Source: Olivibacter sp. XZL3 | Lineage (GTDB): Bacteria; Bacteroidota; Bacteroidia; Sphingobacteriales; Sphingobacteriaceae | NCBI RefSeq assembly: GCF_004368405.1 | Contig: NZ_SBJH01000004.1 | Location: forward strand, 124,001-188,000 | Length of the DNA: 64,000 bases | Direction: 5' to 3' | In this document: positions 36,123 through 44,252 of the stretch, piece after piece | Layout of the letters: each line of letters opens with the position of its first letter | Position numbering within the stretch: the first letter of the stretch is position 1 | Notes under the pieces: generated by a model | Told to the model about the DNA's origin: nothing | What the model saw: only the letters and a program-made list of their open reading frames with translations | Databases searched by the model: none | Translations under genes and position numbers: made by a program

Positions 36123-37766
36123 TTACCCCGTCATCGGCTTTTTTGCCCATGCATATTCCGCGAAGTCTACTTCATCGAAATTGGGTTCGAACGATTCCGC
36201 ACAGCTGATTTTCATTAGAAACGCAAACGACGGTGGAAAAGGCCCTTGCAATAAGCTTCCCGTCGGGATATAAGGATAGCTGTCTAGATAAGTTTCAACC
36301 TGATTCGGCGATACCCTCCGGTGAATATGTACCCGGTGAATGTGATCAGGATGTCTGATCCCCGCAGCTCCCATCAGTTCCCCAGCACTCTTCACCGTTT
36401 CAGCGTGAAAATTGGCCACCCTCGTCTTTTTATCCGATACCACCAGGCCTTTAACCAATTCGGGATCCTGTGTAGCGACGCCGGCCGGACAGCTGTTGGC
36501 GTTACATTCAAGCGCCTGGATGCAACCCAGCGCCATCATCATCCCGCGGGCGCTATTGCAGATATCGGCTCCCAGCGCAAAGTTTTTCACTAGATCAAAT
36601 CCGGTGGCTACTTTTCCCGTCGCGATGATCTTAATATGCCGCTTCAGATCGAAGCCTGTCAGGCAATCATATACAAAGGCCAATGCTTCACGCAGCGGCA
36701 TCCCCACCGAATTAGAAAATTCCAGCGGAGCGGTACCGGTCCCACCTTCTCCACCATCCACCCCAATAAAATCTGGATAAATGTTTGTCTGCACCATTGC
36801 TTTACAAATGGCTACAAATTCACTGCGGTGTCCGATACACAACTTGAAACCAACCGGTTTACCTCCCGAAAGATCCCGCAATAGCTTAACAAACTCCAGC
36901 AGACCTATAGGGGTCGAAAACGCGCGGTGGTAAGGTGGCGAATCGACATCCTTTCCGGCTTCAACCATTCGGATACGAGCAACCTCTTCGGTAACCTTGG
37001 TCGCCGGTAGCATGCCACCGTGACCAGGCTTTGCGCCTTGCGACAGTTTAATTTCGATCATCTTTACCTGAGGATGTTGTGCCTTTTTACTAAACGCCTC
37101 CGGATCGAAATTTCCGTCCGGATGCCGGCACCCGCAATAGGCCGTACCGATCTGCCATACTACATCGCCTCCACCTTCCAAGTGATAGTCGGTCAATCCG
37201 CCTTCCCCAGTATTGTGATAAAACCCGCCGATTTTTGCCCCTGCGTTTAGTGCCATGACGGCATTCTTACTTAGCGAGCCATAACTCATGGCCGAAATAT
37301 TGAATACGCTACTAGAATAAGGCTGAAGACATGCCGGGCCGCCTACGGTTACACGTGGATGTTCGTTTACCTTGAAATAATCAAGAGCTGTGATGCTGTG
37401 GCTTAACCACTCGTAGTTGTTTTCGTATACGTTCAATTGGGTTCCGAATGCCGTAGTATCCCGTTCACGCTTCGATCGCTGGTAGATCACACTGCGGTGA
37501 AGCCGGTTAAATGGACGCCCGTCTGTATCACTTTCTACAAAGTACTGTTGAATTTCCGGACGAATACTTTCAAACAAATAGCGCAAGCGCCCCAAAAGCG
37601 GAAAATTACGCCGGATAGCCCGTTTCGTCTGGATCATATCCATCATCCCCAAACCGATCAAGGGCACCACAATAAACAGACTCCATAATACAGGAAGCCA
37701 CCAGATGCTGGTTAGGCCTATAAGAGCATTTGCCAGAATAGCACTGTATACAAACTTTTTTCGCAT
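36123..37766 (-). CDS. FMN-binding glutamate synthase-like protein
   Basis: The 547-residue protein has two N-terminal membrane helices (about 8-45) and then a large glutamate-synthase central/FMN domain (about 90-500). The FMN barrel contains YGSLSKNAVMALNAGA, GEGGLTDYH, SQGAKPGHGGMLPATKVT and GVDGGEGGTGTAPLEF. A Cys cluster CNSARGMMMALGCIQALECN then SCPAG looks like the 3Fe-4S site. It lacks the glutaminase domain of GltB, so it is a GltB-like oxidoreductase of uncertain substrate, common in Bacteroidota. It stands alone, with decayed genes on one side and a 670-base gap on the other. Confidence 0.88.
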   Translation of the reverse strand: MRKKFVYSAILANALIGLTSIWWLPVLWSLFIVVPLIGLGMMDMIQTKRAIRRNFPLLGRLRYLFESIRPEIQQYFVESDTDGRPFNRLHRSVIYQRSKRERDTTAFGTQLNVYENNYEWLSHSITALDYFKVNEHPRVTVGGPACLQPYSSSVFNISAMSYGSLSKNAVMALNAGAKIGGFYHNTGEGGLTDYHLEGGGDVVWQIGTAYCGCRHPDGNFDPEAFSKKAQHPQVKMIEIKLSQGAKPGHGGMLPATKVTEEVARIRMVEAGKDVDSPPYHRAFSTPIGLLEFVKLLRDLSGGKPVGFKLCIGHRSEFVAICKAMVQTNIYPDFIGVDGGEGGTGTAPLEFSNSVGMPLREALAFVYDCLTGFDLKRHIKIIATGKVATGFDLVKNFALGADICNSARGMMMALGCIQALECNANSCPAGVATQDPELVKGLVVSDKKTRVANFHAETVKSAGELMGAAGIRHPDHIHRVHIHRRVSPNQVETYLDSYPYIPTGSLLQGPFPPSFAFLMKISCAESFEPNFDEVDFAEYAWAKKPMTG

Positions 37767-38437
37767 TAGTCTAAGTTTTCGATTGTTAAACTACTTTACC
37801 CTCCCCCTCACAGAATCGGGCAGGTCAACGGCCCACCATTTTTCCGTATATCACAGCCAAGCTCACACTCCGCCGTTCCGCTTCGATTGCTGGCAGCAAA
37901 ACTATCCCCGCAATATTGGACTGACTTAAAATGGTTATTAGAACATGCTTATAACTCATACATTCCGATTAAAACGAGTTTAGAAAAGTGTGGTCAACCA
38001 GCCTGATCAAACTCTTGACAATCGCTCCCGAACGACAACATACCGACTTGAAGCTGACCAGCTATTGATGTGGTATAACAGTGGAAAGACTTATCGATAT
38101 CGAGCTAATCTTCAGTTAAAAAGTAACCTTGAAGGATTCATGTAAAATATCGTCAAAAGCATCCGACACTTCCTTTTGTGCGCAATCCTTGAACTTTTTT
38201 TACAAAGACCCGTCAACTGCGCCCCATTATTTACCACAGAGCAGCGTATAAAAAAGGAAATAACCTGCGACTATTTCACAGAGGCTAATACATCAAGCTT
38301 CAGAAATATGTTTTAAAACTTTGAATATTAACAAACTCAAGCATAAGGCATTATGTGATCATATTGTAAAGTTATGCGAAGCAAATATTGTTGTACATTC
38401 TGTAACTTGTGGGCCATTTACTCTTAAAACGAACGAT
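37767..38437. other. 670-base gap with a possible gene remnant
   Basis: No intact gene is seen. On the plus strand, fragments near 37950-38145 read IPIKTSLEKCGQPA and, in another frame, TTTYRLEADQLLMWYNSGKT to a stop at 38143-38145. The pattern faintly resembles the end of a META/HslJ-like lipoprotein domain. This is a weak resemblance only; the rest of the gap has no coding or repeat signal I can support. Confidence 0.3.
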
Positions 38438-38647
38438 ATGAATAATGGTCTACACGCTTTGAGCATTCTTTTGAATATCCAAATTCAAAACAACAATATT
38501 GGAGAGGTGCCTTACATTCCATTAGGCGAACGCTATATTGTCACCGAAGATTTTTGTACAAACGAATTGGAATTAAACGATCTACACCTTTATAAATGGA
38601 CGATTAAATCGTTAAGCGAGATACTGAATTTTGCAGCGCGACTGTAG
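38438..38647 (+). CDS. Small hypothetical protein, paralogue of the one at 54394
   Basis: From ATG 38438 the product has 69 residues. It aligns end to end with the 73-residue product at 54394-54615: LSILLNIQI/LSKLLRIPI, then IGEVPYIPLGERYIVTE against IGEFDYLPLNDKYVITE, then ELELNDLHLYKW against ELEINNLENYQW, then a SEILNF/TDILNY end. The two copies are clearly homologous, which supports both as genes and supports ATG starts at matching positions. An upstream in-frame TTG (38321) would add 39 residues with no counterpart. No family is known to me; the protein is acidic, without signal or membrane segment. Confidence 0.7.
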   Translation: MNNGLHALSILLNIQIQNNNIGEVPYIPLGERYIVTEDFCTNELELNDLHLYKWTIKSLSEILNFAARL

Positions 38648-39088
38648 CCGGTCTACCAAGCCCCTTTCTGCCGTTAACGATCTCCCAAAAACGAAGGTTT
38701 TCATTTCATGAAACCATTACGAACTGCTCGTTTCAAAAGCCGTTTCCGGTCGAATATTGTCCTTTTGCGCACGCCTAATACGGCGCCCCGCTAACCTCGC
38801 CCTCTAACCGACACTTGAATCCGTATAAGTACTTCCTACACTTCGGCACTTCCCTACTTATTCTTTACATCGTTCAAACCAGCTACGAAAAGCTTTGTTA
38901 CTTAAGTTAAACAAGCTTGAAATGTATTACAGCTTTTATGCAGTCATCGATGGCAGTCCATCAGTAGCCTCTTCGGAAGTTTCGTCCATAAAATTGCTTT
39001 TTAAGGATCATTCTATAGAATTTAAACAGGAATTTTAGCTGCATAAAGGGTAACAGCACAAAGAGGATAACCCATAAAAAACGACAGA
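38648..39088. other. 440-base gap before the pentose phosphate operon
   Basis: No recognisable gene or TAnnTTTG promoter. A 38-codon ORF (38922-39038, MYYSFYAVIDGSP start) is present but has no supporting feature. The promoter of the rpiB operon should lie here but was not found. Confidence 0.4.
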
Positions 39089-39559
39089 ATGAAAATAGGC
39101 ATAGCGGCAGATCATGCGGGCTTCGAGCAGAAGCAGCAACTGCATAAACAACTAAAAGAACAAGGTTTCGATATCATTGATTACGGCGCAACGAGTTACG
39201 ATGCGTCAGACGATTATCCAGACATTATTAAACCGTTAGGGCTCGCCTTGGCAAAGGGCGAAGTGGAGCGAGGCATTGCAATTTGTGGAAGCGGGGTTGG
39301 TGTATCAGTCGCAGCAAATAAAATTCCCGGCGTGCGCGCAGCCTTAATAACCGAAACCTATTCTGCACATCAAGGTGTGGAGCATGATGATATGAACTTG
39401 CTCTGTTTAGGAGGCCGCGTTATCGGTCCGCAACTCATCTGGGAATTGGTAGACGCCTTTTTAAAAGCGCAATATATCGGAGAAGGACGCTTCCAGCGTC
39501 GTCTGGACAAAATAATTGCATTAGAACAACAGTTCGGAACAATTAAAAATATAGATTAG
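39089..39559 (+). CDS. rpiB: Ribose-5-phosphate isomerase B
   Basis: The 156-residue protein is an RpiB/LacAB-type isomerase: MKIGIAADHAGFEQK (1-15), DYGATSYDASDDYPD (31-45), the active-site loop ICGSGVGVSVAANK with Cys66, and the NLLCLGGRVIG block (about 113-123). It interconverts ribose 5-phosphate and ribulose 5-phosphate in the cytosol. It is the first gene of a four-gene pentose phosphate cluster, 45 bases before gnd, so it would use the ribulose 5-phosphate made by Gnd. Length is normal. Confidence 0.93.
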   Translation: MKIGIAADHAGFEQKQQLHKQLKEQGFDIIDYGATSYDASDDYPDIIKPLGLALAKGEVERGIAICGSGVGVSVAANKIPGVRAALITETYSAHQGVEHDDMNLLCLGGRVIGPQLIWELVDAFLKAQYIGEGRFQRRLDKIIALEQQFGTIKNID

Positions 39560-39604
39560 CACCCGAAAACAGATTTAAGAAGACGCACTAATAAATATTA
39601 CTAT

Positions 39605-41020
39605 ATGGAATCATTCGATTTTGGCATTGTTGGCCTCGGTGTAATGGGCAGAAATTTGCTACTCAACATGGCCGACCATCAATTTGCTGTTGCAGGACTA
39701 GATTTAGATGTAGCGAAAGCAACTTCCTTAGAAAGTGAGGCGAATAAAGGCCACCGTGTGAAAGGCACCACATCACCCGAAGAATTTGTAAAGCTGATTA
39801 AACGCCCGCGCGCCATTATGCTACTCGTTCCGGCCGGCAAACCGGTGGATGCAGCAATCGAAACACTTCTCCCCTATCTGGATGCAGGAGACATTGTTAT
39901 TGATGGCGGGAACACTTATTTCCCTGATACAGATAGACGTGTAACAGCACTTGCTGAAAAGAATATACATTTCTTCGGTATGGGAATCTCCGGCGGCGAG
40001 AAAGGCGCCCGTTTTGGCCCCAGTATGATGCCGGGAGGCGATCAAAATGCCTACGAACGCCTGCGCCCTATATTCGAAGCGATCGCCGCGAAGGTAGATG
40101 GCGAACCTTGCGTCGCCTTTTTAGGTAACGGCTCGGCCGGCAACTATGTAAAAATGGTGCATAACGGCATAGAATATGGTATTATGCAACTTATCGCCGA
40201 GACCTACGATCTTCTGAAAAGAGCGTACGCTTTCGATGATGAAAGCCTACAACAGACGTTTGAACAATGGAACCAAAGCGAACTTCAATCCTTTTTAGTC
40301 GAGATCACCAGCGAGGTACTAAAAAAATACGATGATGAAACCGGCCAACGGCTGATCAACCTGATTTCTGACCGTGCACGCGCCAAAGGTACGGGCAAAT
40401 GGACTTCTCAAAATGCAATGGATTTACAAGTTCCGATCCCATCTATTGACGTAGCGGTCAACATGCGCGATATTTCAATTTATAAGGAAGAACGCATACA
40501 AGCGGCAGAACAGCTAATTTGGGATTATGCGATCAAACCAATAGATCCGGATGAAAAGGCAACCCTGCAAGAAAAGGTCAAAAATGCATTTTACTTTGCA
40601 ATGATTACCATTTACGCCCAAGGGCTGGCGCAGCTACATGTCGCATCTGCGACTTACGATTATGGCTTAAATCTGGAGGAAGTTACCAAAATATGGCGGG
40701 GCGGCTGCATTATCCGCGCCGTGTGTTTAGAAGATTTCCGCCAAGCTTATAAACGTAATGCATCACTTCCCAATATTTTGTTAGACAAAGAGATCGGCCA
40801 GAAATTGGTAGACAAGCAAGCTGATTTACGCTTTGTAATAAAAGAAGCTGTCGACAAGGGTGTACCGGTGCCGGCCTTTATGTCTTCTTTAGCATATTTT
40901 GACGCTTACCGAAGTGCCTTATTGCCTACGAACCTAATTCAGGCTCAACGCGACTATTTTGGTGCCCATCTTTATGAGCGGACGGATAAGCCTGGTACCT
41001 TTCATACGCAGTGGGATTAA
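39605..41020 (+). CDS. gnd: 6-phosphogluconate dehydrogenase, decarboxylating
   Basis: The 471-residue protein has an N-terminal Rossmann domain (FGIVGLGVMGRNLLLNMADH, 6-25), GGNTYFPDTDRR (about 100-111), GISGGEKGARFGPSMMPGG (about 127-145, substrate-binding), and the C-terminal helical domain with MVHNGIEYGIMQLIAE and the catalytic KGTGKW segment. The product oxidises 6-phosphogluconate to ribulose 5-phosphate with CO2 release, using NADP or NAD. Full length and intact. It lies between rpiB and zwf. Confidence 0.96.
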   Translation: MESFDFGIVGLGVMGRNLLLNMADHQFAVAGLDLDVAKATSLESEANKGHRVKGTTSPEEFVKLIKRPRAIMLLVPAGKPVDAAIETLLPYLDAGDIVIDGGNTYFPDTDRRVTALAEKNIHFFGMGISGGEKGARFGPSMMPGGDQNAYERLRPIFEAIAAKVDGEPCVAFLGNGSAGNYVKMVHNGIEYGIMQLIAETYDLLKRAYAFDDESLQQTFEQWNQSELQSFLVEITSEVLKKYDDETGQRLINLISDRARAKGTGKWTSQNAMDLQVPIPSIDVAVNMRDISIYKEERIQAAEQLIWDYAIKPIDPDEKATLQEKVKNAFYFAMITIYAQGLAQLHVASATYDYGLNLEEVTKIWRGGCIIRAVCLEDFRQAYKRNASLPNILLDKEIGQKLVDKQADLRFVIKEAVDKGVPVPAFMSSLAYFDAYRSALLPTNLIQAQRDYFGAHLYERTDKPGTFHTQWD

Positions 41021-41074
41021 TGCGCCAACCGTATTATCATTCATGTTTTAAACGATTGAAAACACAACACACAA

Positions 41075-42589
41075 ATGAAAACAGGTAAAAAGGCTACCCC
41101 AACCATCATCGTAATTTTTGGAGGTACAGGAGATCTGGCAAAAAGGAAGTTAATTCCGGCTTTCTACAACCTATTTTTGGACGGCTGGATGCCCGATAAG
41201 TTTGCCATTATTGGCCTAGGCAGAACCGAGTTAGACGATGATCAGTACCATGATCATTTACTTGATGGGCTGATTCAGTTTTCGCGCAAAGGTAAGCCTA
41301 ACGACGTGGAATGGAACGAGTTCAAAAAGAACATCTCTTATTTCAGGTCGAACATCAACAATGCTGAAGACTATAAAGTATTGGCAAATAAGCTGGATCA
41401 ACTGGACGCTGAATGGAATATACGAGCCAATCGTCTATTTTATTTGTCGGTAGCTCCTCAATTCATCGAAGCTGTAACAGTCAACATAAACAACAGCAAG
41501 CTTGCTTCCGAGCCTGCGTCCGACCGTATTGTTATCGAAAAGCCTTTTGGTCATAACAAGGAAACAGCCATCGAACTGAATAACTTATTAACACGTACTT
41601 TTCACGAAGAACAGATTTATCGAATCGACCACTATCTCGGTAAGGAAACCGTACAAAACATCCTGGCGTTTCGCTTTGCCAATGCCTTATTTGAGCCGCT
41701 GTGGAATCGAAATTATATCGACTCGGTACAGATAACGGTCGCCGAACAAGTGGGCGTAGAAGAACGTGGCGGGTATTATGAAGGCTCCGGCGCCTTACGC
41801 GATATGATTCAGAACCACCTGCTTCAAATTTTATGCATGGTGGCCATGGAAGCTCCGGTATCTTTCCAAGCAGAAGAAATCAGGAACCGAAAGGTAGATG
41901 TGTTGCGAGCGGTACGTAGGATAAAGCCCGAAGATGTTCACCATTATGCAGTGCGAGGCCAATATGACGCCGGTTGGATACAAGGAAAGAAAGTTCCTGG
42001 CTACCGGGAAGAACCGGAAGTATCACCTAGGTCGAATACGGAAACTTATGTTGCTATTAAGTTTTATCTGGACAACTGGCGCTGGCAGGGTGTACCTTTT
42101 TATTTGCGTACAGGTAAAAGGATGCAGGAAAAAACTTCTTCTATTACCATACAGTTCCGACCGGTTCCGCATTCTACCTTCCCCGAAAGTCAATCGGATA
42201 GCCTAATGCCCAACCGACTCACCATAAACATACAACCACAGATGGACATCCGTCTACGCTTTATGGCAAAAAAGACCGGGCTGGAAATGAACCTTAATCC
42301 GGCTGAAATGATCTTTGATTACGACACTTGCTCGACTCAAACGCCTGAGGCTTATGAAACCCTTCTACTAGACGCCATGCGGGGTGACACAACGCTGTTT
42401 ATGCGTTCCGACCAGGTAGAAGAAGCATGGGACGTCATTATGCCTATCTTAGACACTTGGGAGGCACGCGAGTCCTTGGATTTTCCCAACTATGCCGCCG
42501 GCACCTGGGGCCCCGAAAATGCGGAAGCTTTGATAGCGCGCGATGGACACGTTTGGGCAACCAATGTTCATCCAAAAGAACATCACTAA
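41075..42589 (+). CDS. zwf: Glucose-6-phosphate 1-dehydrogenase
   Basis: The 504-residue protein has the dinucleotide-binding start [18 protein letters not shown] (about 11-28), the active-site signature [13 protein letters not shown] (about 184-196), EKPFGHN upstream and the C-terminal G6PD fold ([26 protein letters not shown]). It catalyses the first oxidative step, making 6-phosphoglucono-lactone and NADPH. It starts 54 bases after gnd and ends 10 bases before pgl, so the four genes are probably one operon. Confidence 0.96.
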   Translation: MKTGKKATPTIIVIFGGTGDLAKRKLIPAFYNLFLDGWMPDKFAIIGLGRTELDDDQYHDHLLDGLIQFSRKGKPNDVEWNEFKKNISYFRSNINNAEDYKVLANKLDQLDAEWNIRANRLFYLSVAPQFIEAVTVNINNSKLASEPASDRIVIEKPFGHNKETAIELNNLLTRTFHEEQIYRIDHYLGKETVQNILAFRFANALFEPLWNRNYIDSVQITVAEQVGVEERGGYYEGSGALRDMIQNHLLQILCMVAMEAPVSFQAEEIRNRKVDVLRAVRRIKPEDVHHYAVRGQYDAGWIQGKKVPGYREEPEVSPRSNTETYVAIKFYLDNWRWQGVPFYLRTGKRMQEKTSSITIQFRPVPHSTFPESQSDSLMPNRLTINIQPQMDIRLRFMAKKTGLEMNLNPAEMIFDYDTCSTQTPEAYETLLLDAMRGDTTLFMRSDQVEEAWDVIMPILDTWEARESLDFPNYAAGTWGPENAEALIARDGHVWATNVHPKEHH

Positions 42590-42599
42590 AAAATTCAAA

Positions 42600-43322
42600 A
42601 TGATTAACGTTTTCAATAATATCAATACACTGAGCGAAAGTGCAGCTGCGCTGTTTGTACAAACAGCACAACGTTCAATCGAAGCAAAGGGCCGCTTTAC
42701 AGTAGCTTTAACTGGAGGCAGCTCCCCTGTACAACTCTATAAACTTCTTGCTAGCCATCCCTATGTGGAGAATGTCGACTGGACCAAAGTTTTTGTGTTT
42801 TGGGGAGATGAACGTTGGGTTCCTTTAACCGACGACAAAAGTAACGCTAAAATGGCTTACGAAACGCTTTTGACACATGTGCCTATACCCGAAAGTCACA
42901 TTTTCCCCATGTGGGCGGTCGATACAACACCGGAGGCCTATGCAAAGATCTACGAAGCATTACTGATTAAACATTTAGGTGCCAACTCTCAATTCGATTT
43001 AATCTTACTGGGCATGGGTGAAGATGGGCACACAGCCTCCCTATTTCCGCATACCGCTGTCTTAAAGGAAGAAAAGAAATGGGTGGATGCTTATTACCTG
43101 GAGGCTCAGCAAATGTACCGGATTACGCTAACCGCTCCGCTGATCAACCAAGCTAAAACCATTGCCTTTATCACCTATGGCAAAGGCAAAGCAAAAGCAC
43201 TTCACGAAGTTTTGAACGGCCCTTCAAATCCCGACCTATATCCATCCCAACTGATCCAACCGAAGGATGGAGAAGTTTATTGGTTTGTCGACGAAGCAGC
43301 AGCTCAGGAGACCACATTGTAA
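42600..43322 (+). CDS. pgl: 6-phosphogluconolactonase
   Basis: The 240-residue protein shows the PGL/glucosamine-6-phosphate isomerase fold: FTVALTGGSSPVQLYKLL (about 32-49), VFWGDERWVPL (about 68-78), SNAKMAYETLL (about 82-92) and LGMGEDGHTASLFPHT (about 136-151). It hydrolyses the lactone made by Zwf. The start is ATG 42600; an earlier in-frame ATG lies inside the end of zwf and is less likely. It closes the rpiB-gnd-zwf-pgl cluster, so the oxidative branch plus isomerase is encoded together. Confidence 0.94.
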   Translation: MINVFNNINTLSESAAALFVQTAQRSIEAKGRFTVALTGGSSPVQLYKLLASHPYVENVDWTKVFVFWGDERWVPLTDDKSNAKMAYETLLTHVPIPESHIFPMWAVDTTPEAYAKIYEALLIKHLGANSQFDLILLGMGEDGHTASLFPHTAVLKEEKKWVDAYYLEAQQMYRITLTAPLINQAKTIAFITYGKGKAKALHEVLNGPSNPDLYPSQLIQPKDGEVYWFVDEAAAQETTL

Positions 43323-43403
43323 TAAAAACTAACGGTCGGATGGCGAATGACTAACAACCGCGTTCGACAGCCGGAATCTTGCCAAGACCTTGGTTTATAC
43401 AGC

Positions 43404-43572
43404 GGAGTGTCTAAAAAAGTTTCATTTCGACCGGACCCCGAGACTTCGGTGGAAGTGGAGAAATCCGCTATTTGTAACTAACTCATTAAGAGATATCTTC
43501 CTGCTACCGGCAGACAGGGATTCCGTTACACTACACTCTCGATATGACGTTGGAGGATTTTTTAGACACTCC
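43404..43572. mobile_element. MITE-like element with 15-bp terminal inverted repeats
   Basis: GGAGTGTCTAAAAAA (43404-43418) and its exact complement TTTTTTAGACACTCC (43558-43572) enclose 139 bases without a gene. The two internal halves are also related as imperfect inverted copies: TTTCATTTCGACCGG...GAGAAATC on the left, AGATATCTTCC...CGATATGACG on the right. I see no target-site duplication. The size, terminal repeats and lack of coding fit a non-autonomous miniature transposable element. Confidence 0.65.
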
Positions 43573-43655
43573 CTTATTTCCTTCGCTTCCTTCGTCAAAC
43601 CACTGCTTCGCAATTAGTGAGTATGAAGTACGAATAGAATATAAAGATTATTTTC

Positions 43656-43663
43656 TAAGTTTG
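43656..43663 (+). promoter_or_regulatory. Possible -7 element before the molybdenum hydroxylase genes
   Basis: TAAGTTTG matches TAnnTTTG, about 100 bases before the ATG at 43764. No TTG is found at the expected spacing. Confidence 0.35.
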
Positions 43664-43763
43664 TTTAATAGAGCGGTAAACAAATCAACCCCGCTTTTCC
43701 GGCAACTCACTTAAAGGATCGCTTCATGACTATCCTTACTGATAAAATGCAACTGATAACAAC

Positions 43764-44219
43764 ATGGCAAATTATTCAATTCAGGTAAACGATAAAACGT
43801 ACGAAGTGGATGTAATGGACGACATGCCTCTATTATGGGTTTTGCGAGATGTGCTTGGCTTACGAGGAACCAAATATGGATGTGGAAAAGCACTCTGTGG
43901 CGCATGTACCGTACATTTAGACGGTACGGCGATCCGCTCATGCAGCTTCGCTATTTCGGCCGTGGGAAAAGGCAAGATAACCACGATTGAAGGAATTTCA
44001 GCTAATGGCGATCATCCCGTCCAACAAGCATGGGAACAATACATCGTGCCGCAATGCGGCTACTGCCAAACAGGCCAAATAATGAACGCTGTAGCTTTAT
44101 TGAAGAGCAATCCCCAACCCTCCGAGCAGGAGATTGAGCAAGCGATGCAAGGAAACCTCTGCCGATGTGGCACTTATAATAGAATCAAAGCGGCTATACT
44201 GAGTGTAGCCAAGGCCTAG
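43764..44219 (+). CDS. (2Fe-2S) subunit of a molybdenum hydroxylase (IorA/CoxS-like)
   Basis: The 151-residue protein has the two iron-sulfur modules of small xanthine-dehydrogenase-type subunits: the plant-ferredoxin-like cluster ([17 protein letters not shown], about 40-56) and the helical cluster ([16 protein letters not shown], about 98-113, and [12 protein letters not shown], about 133-144). All eight cysteines are present. It transfers electrons from the molybdenum subunit encoded 33 bases downstream. No FAD subunit is nearby, as in isoquinoline 1-oxidoreductase-type enzymes. The final electron acceptor is unknown. Confidence 0.92.
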   Translation: MANYSIQVNDKTYEVDVMDDMPLLWVLRDVLGLRGTKYGCGKALCGACTVHLDGTAIRSCSFAISAVGKGKITTIEGISANGDHPVQQAWEQYIVPQCGYCQTGQIMNAVALLKSNPQPSEQEIEQAMQGNLCRCGTYNRIKAAILSVAKA

Positions 44220-44252
44220 TCTCTTTAATCATCTATTAACGCCGTTACCAAA

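Noticed and set aside
38922-39038. 38-codon ORF before rpiB
   Set aside because: Short, no homologous feature recognised, no promoter or conserved neighbour; kept only as a note in the gap entry.
43390-43617. 75- and 63-codon frames over the MITE-like element
   Set aside because: They span the terminal repeats and an interior that is itself an imperfect inverted repeat; no protein family is visible.
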